Source of the DNA: Anseranas semipalmata
Lineage: Eukaryota; Chordata; Aves; Anseriformes; Anseranatidae
Length of the DNA stretch: 64,000 nt
NCBI GenBank assembly: GCA_013399115.1
Contig: VXAA01004209.1
Coordinates: 334,802-398,801 of the forward strand
Direction of reading: 5' to 3'
Part shown: piece after piece, positions 53,016-64,000 of the stretch
How the letters are laid out: each line of letters opens with the position of its first letter
How positions within the stretch are numbered: position 1 is the stretch's first letter
Notes under the pieces: generated by a model
Databases searched by the model: none
What the model was told of the DNA's origin: nothing
Seen by the model: only the letters and a program-made list of their open reading frames with translations
Position numbers and translations under genes: made by a program

Positions 53016-54877
53016 GTGAGCGTCTTTCTTATTCAATTAACATGTTGATTAATGAATTGCTTATTTTTTTTTCTTAGAAAGTGAATGAGAAATAAAGCAA
53101 GTTAGTACATAGTCTTAAGTAAGGCAAGCACACTCTGGCTGTTAGCAAAGCATACCTAGGAGTGTTCTGTAGTTCTTGGCATTTAACCAGGACAAACGGT
53201 TAAAAATGAACTTGCCTTTTCATGAAAGCTCTGTTTTTCCAAGCAGAGACATAGAGAATGCTCTCATTCTTCACACATTGGTCTAGACTGAAATGGAGAA
53301 TAGTTGCTCTTGAAAGAACAAGACTATGCAAAATAAAGCTAAATTAAGAGTACAGTGAGTTTGGAAAGTATTTTTAAATTACAGAAGAACTAAGCACGTA
53401 ATATAGTCTTATACTTTCTGTTTTTGTGGTCTATTTTTTTCTCCATTGGAAAGTTGACATTTTTGCAACTTGAAAAATATTAGCCTGCTTCTGTGATTAG
53501 AATGTGTGTGTATGTTATGTCTGTGAATTCATATAAAATAATTAGTAACTTGAATCACTTATTACAGCAAAAGTTGTCTGAGGCTGCTTTGCTAGTTTTC
53601 ACTTTGCCCTGTAAGCGTCAGTGTCAGAAACAGCAAAAATTGTTTACCTAGAAAATTATTTACGTCTGAGTAGGCAAGGTAGGTGTAACTTGCTTGATTT
53701 ACTGGAGAGATTCATTATGAACAGAAGAGTCCTATTTGAATTTACTTTACACTTGAATTTTCTTTACCAAAAGCTTGTTTTAACTGTTTAATACAATGAG
53801 AATATTTCATGAGCTCTTTGTGATCTTACAGTTTAACATAACTACTAATTAAATTGTTATGGTTTCAGCCATCAACCATCCTGAAACTGCTTAATTCAAA
53901 TATCTTGTATCTGATCAGGATGTTTCATTGCAGACTGTCTGGAATGTTGTGTAGAAGATGGAATAGTTTTGTTTGTTTGTTTTTAATAGAAGTGCATGCA
54001 TTTCCTAACACAGTGTCCTGATATAGGACATGTTTAAGGGCATGAGTAAATCCATCAATTTGTTGTGTCAAGGCTCTTGGCTTCCTTCAAAGCCGAGCTT
54101 TGAAGGAGGAGGCAGGGGCACAGAGAATTTGTTTTTGGCAAGTGAAGTTATGTTCATCATGCTAAAACCTTTATTGCACTTAATAAAGAATTTAAGGAGT
54201 CTGGTAAACTTGGGGAAGTTTTTTTTTGTTGTTGTTATAACTGAACATTAAGAAATTACAAGCAAAGTTTTCATATGATCAATTTATAAGTTTGCATATC
54301 TGAAATTATAATGTAGTAACTTCTCTGTACAGCTTTTAGAAATGATCATAATGTTACAAAGCAAAGGAACATTATCTTTGTCTGTTACTGTCTAAAGAGA
54401 GAAATTGTAATCCCTCCAAAAAATCGGTATCCTTAATGTAATACGTGGAGTTTCCGTAGCATTTCTACAGACATTTTGTTGTGACTTAACTAAGATTTCT
54501 CAATTGGTTTTGTGTAAGTTATTAGTTCGTTTAAATTAAAGCGAAACTTGAAATACATTCCCAAATTGTCACAGGGGAAAGAAGGAAATTGTTTATTACA
54601 GATCGTTACTCGAGATACTGATACCTGCTGACTGAACTGCTTGATGGCATGTTGCTGAACTCCGTTTTAGAAGCACTTAAATTCTTTTCCAGTGTAACAA
54701 AATTTTAAAGTTGTCCAGTTTGCTATTCATTTTGAGTAACACTGAGTTTTTTACAGCAGAGAGACACGAACAGCTAGCTTCTTTTGAAGAGCCCACAGTT
54801 TCTGTACATGCGTCCATAATGGCATGCTACACATTGCACAGCTGTTACCTTACTGAATATTTACTTGTGTTACACAG
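53016..54877 (+). other. INPP4B: INPP4B intron (1,862 bp)
   Basis: Donor gtgagc and acceptor tacacag. AT-rich, with a short TTTG repeat near 53968. No other feature is seen. Confidence 0.92.
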
Positions 54878-54994
54878 GGAACAAGAGATCCACTGTTTTT
54901 GACTGGTGTGACATTCCCACCGGAATACCCCATCTATGAGGAGACTAAAATAAAACTAACAGTCTATGATGTCAAAGATAAATCTCAAGACACG
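54878..54994 (+). CDS. INPP4B: INPP4B exon, C2 domain middle strands
   Basis: The acceptor tgttacacag ends at 54877 and the donor gtgagt starts at 54995. The exon is 117 nt, phase 0/0, and encodes 39 residues (86-124): [20 protein letters not shown], then [19 protein letters not shown]. The NP/DP-x-F motif after EGT and the KLTVYDVKD strand are standard C2 features and are near-identical to known INPP4B. The next coding exon should begin in phase 0 with a Val-Arg-Thr-like stretch. I found no such exon in the remaining 9 kb, so it most likely lies beyond the window, along with the CX5R catalytic region. Confidence 0.96.
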
Positions 54995-57900
54995 GTGAGT
55001 GTTTTGCTTCATTTCTTGCATAAATCTTTTTAAGAATTAAGTTTCTCACTGTTGTTCTTTGGCCCTCTTCAGCAGGTTTGCAGATTGGGAAAATGAGGTT
55101 ATGTAGCATTGGTTTTGCTCTTCTCTTGTACCTAAAATGTACTTTATTTTTGTTATCGTGTTAGAGAATAGGGAAAGAGATCCACGCGCTTAAGACGGAC
55201 CCTTTGCTATTGTTTAATCGGTAACATGAATCAGTGCAGGTATTTCTGGCAAATGGAAGATTACTCCTGTGTGCTTTTTGATGGCAGGGAACATGTAGAA
55301 CAGGTTGAGATAACACTGTGAATAAGTTTTCAGAAATATGTTTCTGATCATATTTTACTTCTATGCCAGAACCAGGTTGATAATAGAGCCTGTAACTTGA
55401 TGTTTGAGACGGATGGTCATTTTTTTTAACCACTTGCATACTGATACCTGCAACTCTACTATGACTGCTGCTATTATTGATTTTTAATAATCCAAGATTA
55501 TCTGTGTCGCTACCAAAGGTGAATCATTTGGGTTCCAGTGTAGTGCATTTTTGGTTACAGTGTCAGCTTCTTACATTGAGAAACAGTTACTCACTTTAGA
55601 TGATATATGGAGGTCAGTGGGACTATTGGAGTGATTTAAATGTCAGATATAGACCTTGTCCAATTTTAGGTGCTCCAGGTGATCTAGGACAGACTTACAG
55701 AGCTGGAAGATATGATAGAACCTACGGGAGAATTGTGTTTTTTCTTCTGTGACAGCTGGACTCCAGCTGATAGGTTTCTCTTAGGCATTGGAAACAGCCC
55801 TTGAAACCTGTATTTAATTAGCTGAATTGCTCTTTACATATCTGTAATTGGCCCCCAATTTGATTAAAGACTGTATAAGCTCATGTCATGGCTGTATATA
55901 TGTTCATTATCCATAAGAAGGAAATTAAAGGCATAACTTAACTTCTGACTGTCTTTGAACTGCTTACATGAGTAAAGTTATGTTTCGAGGACTTCTATTT
56001 TTTTTTTTTTTTTAAGATAGAAAATAGTTGATATGTTTGTTTAAATTTTAGATCTTCATAAGCAAACAGGTTGGCTCTGTCTCCTCACTCTTCTCTTTAA
56101 TGGGAATCTGTGGAGTATTTTAGCTGTAGAATGTGGATTTCTTACAGTTTATAGACTAAGGTATTTTTTTCTGCTTAAAAGTAACTGGGGAAGGGAATGA
56201 TCTAATTTTTGGTTGCGGTTTAGACTACAGGGGCTTAAAATGGCATCTGCTGTTTCTTCAATAGAATTGTCACCTACGGATAGATACAGGAATTAAGTGA
56301 AAGGAGTTGGACTTTGTCCCATCCCTTCCACTTCCTAAGCTGTTGTGACTGACAGCATGATGGATAATATCATCCTATCCATAAGGGCAAAAAATGGACT
56401 CAATTCATAGACTTATCCCTGTACTTCTCTTCTGGTTAGGTCTTATTGAAGACTTATACTGGCTCTTCTACAGGACAAATTACATATGAAAGAACTACTC
56501 TAGAGAATGAATATAATTTGATAACTTTTAAGAAGTTTTAAGAACTTTTTGCAGCTGTTCCTTATAATCGAGTACACGACTAGAGTCTGTCCCAGAGAAT
56601 CACATTAACACAGCTCATAAGTCTCTGGAGACTTGATATTTTCCTTTTGAAATTGGAAAATGTTAATGCCATCTGTTTTACATGTATTTAGCCTTTTTTT
56701 AATAGTCAGCCTTTTGAAAACTGGATGTAGGTAAGAAAAGATTAAATGAGCCATAAGATCGAAATCGGGGTATATTGCAGCATGTGTGAATGACCCTGGG
56801 CTACCCAGGTTGAGACTTCATTTGTGGCAATATTTGGACTTCTGCTTACTTCCTGGAATATCAGCAAGGATAGAACTAATGGCTTGACTATCTTTCCTAT
56901 AGTTGGAAGCCGTCACACTTTTCTGTTAGTTCAGGTGACTTTTTTTGAGTCTGGAGATGTATCTAGATTCATAAAAGTCAGCTTTAAGTGAGCCAGTTTG
57001 ATACTATCACTAGCTTATCTGCAACGGTACAGACCTCAGTGCTTGTTTTATGATCCAAGAAGTGGGATGCATCCCTTTGGCAGAGAGCTTGTTCCAAGGG
57101 TTGTGGCTTTACAGTTATGATTATCCAGGCTACAATAAAGCTGGCTTCTTTGGTCCACACAAACTGCTGCCACAGCTTATGACCACAACATGTAGCCCTG
57201 CCGTCCCTGCAAACACCAACACCAGTAAACCACGTGGGGCGGAGGGGAATCCAAGGCTGTTGGGTGTTCTGTGCCTTGCTGGGCTGTGTTTCCAGACTGG
57301 TCAGATTTGCCACCAACTCATGTAAGTGATCGTTTATGGCAGAATAAACCTTGGATTTGACTGCTGAGTATTTTGCAGAAATTGGGCAAAAAGCCACAGT
57401 AAAAAGAACTCCCACAATGCCAGGGCTATTCTACTCCTAGTACTTCAGTTAACCATTTCAAAGTAGCTGATATCGCTCATCACACTGCAGTTCAGAAATA
57501 TACTTATTAATTTCTTATTTCTCTTGTAATTTGAATGAAACTAAAGGAAGTGAATTCCCTGTGTTAATTAAACTTGGAGCGGGATGTTACTGACACAGAG
57601 GATTGTAGAGAAAGTGGGGAAAAGGCAGTGGGTACATCACAGGGTAAAGCGTTTTCTTGTGTTTTGCCTACACCTGCTTTTGTCTATACAGAAGAGGACT
57701 AGGCCTTATTTTCAAACCAATTGGATCTCTACTATAACACAGAAATAATTAGATACTGCTCAGCTTGTGCAGACAGGTCATAATGTAAAGTGAAAGGGGA
57801 CGCTCCCCAGTGAGAGACGACCAGAATTTTTTTTTTTTGCATTGCTGATATGCTGTTTATGCTGCCCTTCTAAAAAAGATTTTAAGATAACCTTGCAATA

Positions 57901-60900
57901 CTTGTATCAGAAAACAGGCAGTTAGCTTCACTCTTGTCTGTCATTTAGCTTGCATTTATGTAAGAAGAGGAGTTTAATTATATTTAAGTACTGTGCAGCT
58001 GGTATCACATTCACTGTGCTTGACACACTGGATGTTCTAGCTGCACTTCTCACTTTTTATGCATGTCTGTCAGATGCTGATCATAATTATATCTTGGCTG
58101 GATCAGGTTTTCTGTAATTGAGACTTTTTTAATAGCATGAAACACATCTTTTGTTATGGCCAAAACATAACATTAGGGTGATTGGTTACCATAAATTTTC
58201 ATGTAAATGGAAACTTCTGATAAAGACCATGTTATTCCTACTTAACTTTGATATAGCTGGAATAAAGAAGTTAATAGAGTGTTCATAAAATATAATTTAA
58301 ATATATCCAGTGAAGCCATGCATACAAAGCAGAGGGTAATGCCACGTTCTGAAAAATGTACAATGACATCTGTTTCTACATTGGAAAGATTTGCTTCCTG
58401 TATTGCCACGAGCAAGTTTGTCTGACTGGCTTGAGTTGCGCTGTCTTTAAGATTTTTTGATAGTAGGGTTTTGTCTTAATGCTTGGGCTGCACCTGTTCT
58501 TTAAATCGTTGTCCAAGGAAATTTGAATTAGAGGCTTATATGCTGTTGAAATATCACCACTGTACCGCTTTTGCCCAGGCATGCTGTTCTTAGCTTTTTG
58601 ATAAGCACGCAGGTTTGCCCAGTTTGGTCTGGCAAGCTTTAATGCTGAAGCAGGATTCATTCTCTTTGAAAATACTGCACAGCACGAGTCAGGTAACACT
58701 GTTGCGTGATGGATCTGCAGAAGATATGAAATAGTTGAATTCATGTTACATTAAGGGAGGGAATGCCAAGGGACTAGTTTGGGAGGCAGCAGTCTTTTTG
58801 TTCTGTATTTAAAATATATTCATTTGTGTCCTGCAGCAAGTGTTCTGAACTTTATTGTGTAGAACAATGTGACTATTTTTAGGCAAGTGCTGTAACATTG
58901 AGCTATGGTGAGATGTGTATTTACTTGTTTTTGCAATTGGTTCTTCTCTTTCTGCATCTGATCTGTGTTGATTTAATGCAGGTAGTAACACAAGTAATGC
59001 AGGTTAATGAGGCACAACTTAAATTCTTCCTACACAAACTTTTCTATCTGTAAGTGGGTTTGAAAATGTTCTTGTCTTGTATGTTGGAATCATATTGGTT
59101 TAAATGCAATGAGATCTTCAGGTAAGCACTGTTGTACTGTTCTGCTGTGACGTGCAATGAGTTGGGCTGCCTCTTCTTGATGCACATGCAGAGAAGTGCT
59201 GGAAGCTGGGGACAGAAGCCTCTGGGGCAGCTTTCTGTGTCTGCTCTCTGCAGCACTCCTTTGCAGATTTCCCTTCTGTTGAGGAAGAGATGGAATCCAG
59301 AAGCTTGAGAATCTGCTTCAGAAGGAGAGACTTTCTATACAGCTAGGGCTAGACTTAGCGGATGACTTTTTTATCTTAAATATGAGCAGGTAGACACAAC
59401 CTCCTTTGGATAGATCTAACTACTGGAATTCACATGTGATATTCCCAATGTGAACAACTACTAGTACTGCCTATTGAGAGCAAGGAGAAACTTGATAAAT
59501 ACAAGGCAATTGAAAGATTACCCATTATACAGTCCGGTCTTGCATTTGTTACTTCCCATTTTGCCTTCTTAATCACAGAGGATATAATTAGATTACTTTT
59601 TAAATAATCAAATTAATAGAGATACAAATGCAATTATGGATATGGGAACATGCATTATAGAGCGACAGGTTTAGATTATTTAGTCTTCAAATTACTTGTC
59701 TGTTACTGTTCAGTTTTGAATCTTCTGCTGAACTTGCTCACTGTGAATGAAAATTCACAAACGCCTTTCCTTTGTGCGTTTCTGGGTACTGCAAGTATCC
59801 CCGGTAAAATCGGATCACACTGGGTTGAGTCGGAAATGAAGGCCATCTGTCACGAAAGAGGCATTTTAAGCTGGGTTTGAAGCCAAATCTGAAGTGACAG
59901 CCTTCCATGTTCCCTCGTGGGCATCGATCTGTACGACAGAACCACCAAGCGGTGTGGTGTGATTTGCCATTTCTGCTGAAGAGGCCCACGGCATGAATAT
60001 TAGTAACGCTGCGGAGCGGGCTGTGAGATGCATTAGCAGAGAGAAATGTGAAAGCTTGCACATCATCTCCCCGCGCTCTGCCTGTACCAGAGTGCTCTTA
60101 GTGCCTCGCTCTTGCGAACACTAAAACTTCTGAAGCTGGGTTTCTTTTTTCTTTCAAACTCAAAGTAGTGTTGATAGCACTCTTCTTTGTTTAAAGAAAA
60201 AGCACTTCAAATTCTTCCTTTTCTCAGTTCTGTTCGCTGTCATCTCTGCAGGATTTGTAGGAAAATATTGCCTTAAATTAGAAACTCTTATTACTTCATT
60301 CTTCTGAATAGAGCAGTACCGTCCTACCCACAGAAATACTTGCAATAGGCTTTATTCATGCATCTTTTCAAAATCATGTATTTTTTTTTCTTTCCAAGAA
60401 TGTGTACTTGATAGATTCAGTTTTGCTTTTGCTTCAAACTTGATATTCTTACCACTGCCAGTATTGGAGATAGATGGGGGGAGAAATTTTGTTTTTATTC
60501 CTCTGGGTGTGTGCAGGTGGAATGTACCTAAAGCATTGTTGTCTGTCTTTCTTGGTGCTTCTTAAAAGTCTGGAAACATAAAGGGAAATTCAAACTGCTG
60601 ACTTTCATTTGGTTTTAGATTGAAATAAAATCTTTCTTTGAAGTGGCTGAGGGTAATAAGGAAAGAAAGTTTCTTGCATCTTAGTGAATCTCTAAGAGAA
60701 CTGAGGATAAGTGTCAAGACCAGAAAAGCTACAGGTATGTTTAACTTAGTCTATTTGTAGCCTTAATGGCCTAGTCCTTGAAAATCCAATGGGAGAGATT
60801 TGGTTTTGCAAAAATCCATCTCTTTGAAAGCATCCCACTTGTCTTCCTACTTTTTCCCTTATTCTTCTATAATTTTTTCCAGCTGAGGCAAACTCCCCCC

Positions 60901-63900
60901 TGTTGCTATGCCTTCAGGGAGAGTTGAAATCTACTGTTTAGTAATTTTCCTCTTTCTTTTTTACCTACTACGTCAATCAAATGCTGCTGTTGCCTCACAT
61001 CAGGAAAGGTTTGCACTAAGAGCTGACTCTTTGGAAACCTGTTATAAAACTGTGATGAGTGATGAGACCGATTGTATTCCTTGAATATATAAAGGATGCC
61101 TTGGAAATTGCTCACGTTAAATGTGGGGAAACAATAAATGACAACCTTTTCCTGTTGGATTCATTTTAACTAGCTAAGGATTTTGGTAACAGGCACGATT
61201 GTTCTAATTTCTGTAGCACTGTCCAAAAAGCTTTCAAGTGTATCACTCCTCTGTAAGCGCTTTGTATATGCATATTCATCGATATCTTTCATTTCTCCAT
61301 CCCTCACTAGTCCAGCACAGAGCAAATCAGAATAGTCAAATCCAAGGTGGTTATCGCACTGTCCTATCATTTCTAATGCCAGCTTCCGTACTAGGGGGAC
61401 CTAGTACAGAAGGCCAGGCATAGAGGAAGAAAGGCACGGCAAGACGTGTCTTTAGTCAGTATGGAGCAATCTGGCTACGGAAACATGAGCTTGGATTGAA
61501 GAATGTGCTTTTGTCCCTGTAAAAGGTTGGTCCGTTTTCCCTGCTAGAGCCTTTGTCCCACGGAGAGCTGGCTGGTGCTGCCGTAGCTACTTACAATAGG
61601 TATAGATGCAACAGTTGCCATGTTCATCTATAGCTGCTGGGTAGTTATAAATGAGAGGCACTCTCTGCAGGTGAAAAAATAAGTGGAAAAAGACTTAAGA
61701 AGATCTTTTTTCTGGTATGGAAGGCTCCATTTTGCCTGTTGGATTCATTTTTGGTAGTTAATTTACCTGGAAAATAATCCCTCAAATAGATGCCTCTCTT
61801 GTTGATGTAGAAGCACTTGTAACTTTAAGTGGATATGTTGAACTCCTTGAAAAATCAACTGTGAGCTCCTCCTGTTTCATTTTTCATGTTTTTTCGTGTG
61901 TGGTGTTTTTTTTTTTTTTCCTCCAAATAAGGCTTTAGAATACTTTCTGTTACAGGTAATTGTCTTTGTACCACAGTGGAAAAAAAAAAAATGTTTATGC
62001 CTTCCTCTTTATTTGCTGCTGAAATTGCACATTAATGGAAATGAGTCAACTGTAGAAATTGCACTAAATGATGAAAAAAATAAAGAAAAATCAATGTTTA
62101 CAGTGTAGCTTCTGCCTCTTAATCTTCACTAGGGCACTTCCTTTTTCTTTTTTTTTTCTCCTTAAAACCTGGTTCAGGACTAATGGAAATAACAAAGTGA
62201 CTTCCTTGCGGCGTGTGTTTTTTTTTTTGTTGTTTTGTTTTGTTTTATTTCTTATCTCAAATTTTTAACATCTTGACAATCATATCTATTTTCAAATTCT
62301 TGAGCAGCTTCTTTCATAGAAGGCACTTACAAATATTGAGATAAAATAGAAGGTACCATATAATTAAAATCTGGTCCTTCAGTGTGAAAATAGTTCTGCA
62401 TAATATTTAGCATTTCTAGATACAATAAGGATTGATGGAATGAAAATAAGTGTATATGGAACAATGGTAAGTCTGCTTGCATTTTTGTGTTACGAATGCA
62501 GGCAGTTGAAAACAGAAAATAGACTTTTCTTTTAATGTCTTGGTGTGAGTATTCTGGGAAATTGAGAGCCAAACAAATTCAATCCATTAGCACAGATTTT
62601 CTCTCTCCACCATGTGTCTAGCAAAAGTGTTCTTTACAGTTATGGATATGGTAGAAACAGTAAATGTTTGTACTTATAAAGTAAAGCTGAGCAAATAACT
62701 GTTTCAAAATAAAAATCATATACACTGGACATAACGTGAGACTTTCTTAAGCAGTTCTGTTAGAAGAGCATGGTAAATTGCTCTTGGTAAAGTAGTTAAA
62801 TGTTTTGTATTCTGCTGTATTTTAAATATTTGATGTATAAATATGAAAACCTTGTGTAATCATTTAGGAATTCCAATGCCTTTAGAAATGCATGTATCAT
62901 TGAATTTTACTGTAATCAAAGCCTCCTTATATAATCATTATACAGTATATTACAGAAAAAAATTCCCGTGTGGCTGAAATCTCCACGCTTGGTTTTCTTC
63001 GTGCCAGAGACGAGAATTTTGTTTTGGTCTCTTCTTTGTTTTGTCTTGTTCACCACAGACTGTGTGATCACAAAGGGAGGAAAAAAGCCTCACACTTTCT
63101 AACATGTGATCTACTGTGTTTTAAGAAACTGTGCCCCGTCCATGTAGCGATGGCTAGAGAGCCAGGGGAAGGAAGGACAAACAGTCTGTAGTGTGGTCAA
63201 GACCTAGTGTGTTCAGTTCTCTTGTAGTGTCTATCTGACCCAAATTCCTGGGGGAGGCTGTTTGACTGAAAATCTGAACGTTATAACTCTGAATGCTCAT
63301 CAGCAATTGAGCTCAAGGTTTCAAAGCAGTGCACAGAACCGAGTGTCAGCTGCTTTATAGTGTTATGGGACTTTTGTGAGAGAGATTTTCTTTCACTGAG
63401 GAGTCAACTGACTTGTGTGAAATCCTGGGCACGGTGGTTACTGGAAAGGTGAAGGTTTCTGAGCCCTAATGAAATATGTGGGGTGCAGTTGTAGTCTAGG
63501 GCATCAAAGCAGGGGGCTGGACGTAATCTCCAGAAGCTGAGGGCTTGCGTGGCCCTCTTATGCGTTTTTGTGTTGACATCTCTGAAATCAGTTTCCTTTT
63601 CCCTGTAGCCAGGATTCAGAGCAGAAAGGCAGCTGCTAACTAGTCTTAAGATACTGCTTTAAAACAATTACGGCATGATGATATGGCACCAGTAACCTGC
63701 TCGTCTCTAGTCCTTCTGCATTCCTCTTAAGCTGTAGTTGTACTGATTTTGTACCTTATGGTGGAAAAAAGGCAAGTACATGTACTGTGAAGCTTGGGTA
63801 AAGTTGGAGGAGGGTAGGTGGCCCCGAAATTCTAACATAGAGGGGTCATGGTGAATGTATGCTATGCATCAAAAGCAAATGACTAAGGAAGAATTTCTTC

Positions 63901-64000
63901 TGGAGATCTTCCAGGGCACGTAGAACAGAAAGTACTTATTCTGTTTGTATTGATGAGAAGCAATAAATAAATAAATCTCTTACACCCCAGGGGCACAAAA
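54995..64000 (+). other. INPP4B: 5' part of the next INPP4B intron, running off the window
   Basis: Follows the donor gtgagt after the C2 exon. No downstream INPP4B exon was recognised. It contains a 143-codon open frame of unknown nature on the - strand (56984-57415), a CpG-bearing patch near 59.9-60.1 kb that resembles one at 17.7 kb, and a probable CR1 relic near 63.5 kb. The rest is ordinary AT-rich intron with T-rich tracts. Confidence 0.85.
63480..63545 (+). mobile_element. Probable CR1 3'-end relic
   Basis: The stretch gcagggggctggacgtaatc then tccagaag resembles the CR1 3' motif GCAGGGGGTTGGACTAGATGA/TCTCCAGAGG, with several substitutions. Only this core is convincing, and extent and orientation (+) are approximate. 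Confidence 0.42.

Noticed and set aside
58376..58744. 122-codon open frame on the - strand
   Set aside because: No similarity to any family I know and no splice or promoter context.
54995..64000. Next INPP4B coding exon (the remaining C2 strands)
   Set aside because: Looked for a phase-0 exon beginning Val-Arg-Thr-like with a later SFLGYASF-like stretch; not seen, so presumed downstream of the window.

Overview
This is a vertebrate, almost certainly avian, genomic window. It is AT-rich and intron-dominated. It holds a little-diverged CR1 LINE 3' end (4892-5205) and several older CR1-type remnants, and it has no Alu or L1 elements, no bacterial-style operons and no CpG island. The species cannot be fixed from the sequence alone; a galliform such as chicken is plausible.

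The only protein-coding gene I can support is the 5' portion of INPP4B (type II inositol polyphosphate 4-phosphatase), on the + strand. Five exons are called, and their splice sites and reading phases join perfectly: 19905-19989 (phase 0 in, 1 out), 29709-29933 (1/1), 31655-31699 (1/1), 52897-53015 (1/0) and 54878-54994 (0/0). The last three, plus the 3' part of the second, correspond residue for residue in length to amino acids 1-124 of the known vertebrate protein: an acidic N-terminus leading into the N-terminal lipid-binding C2 domain. The rest of the gene, including the CX5R phosphatase active site, lies downstream of the window.

The most interesting point is upstream of the usual start methionine (ATG at 29843). 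The exon stays open for 44 codons and reads as the last strand and C-terminal helix of a pleckstrin homology (PH) domain. Its acceptor is in the right phase to join an 85-nt exon about 9.7 kb upstream (19905-19989), which reads as the preceding PH strands. The window therefore appears to encode an N-terminally extended INPP4B with a PH domain ahead of the C2 domain. The first half of that PH domain was not found and probably lies before position 1.

Layout: 1-19904, upstream intron or 5' sequence with CR1 elements, a CG/CA microsatellite and two doubtful candidate exons; 19905-29933, PH-coding exons around a 9.7-kb intron that carries a GC-rich transposon-like patch near 23 kb; 29934-54994, the start of the C2-coding region, including a 21-kb intron with an older CR1 and an AT-rich hairpin-forming tract; 54995-64000, the 5' part of a long intron. 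An imperfectly shared block near 17.7 kb and 59.9 kb may be a pair of ancient repeat or conserved non-coding copies.
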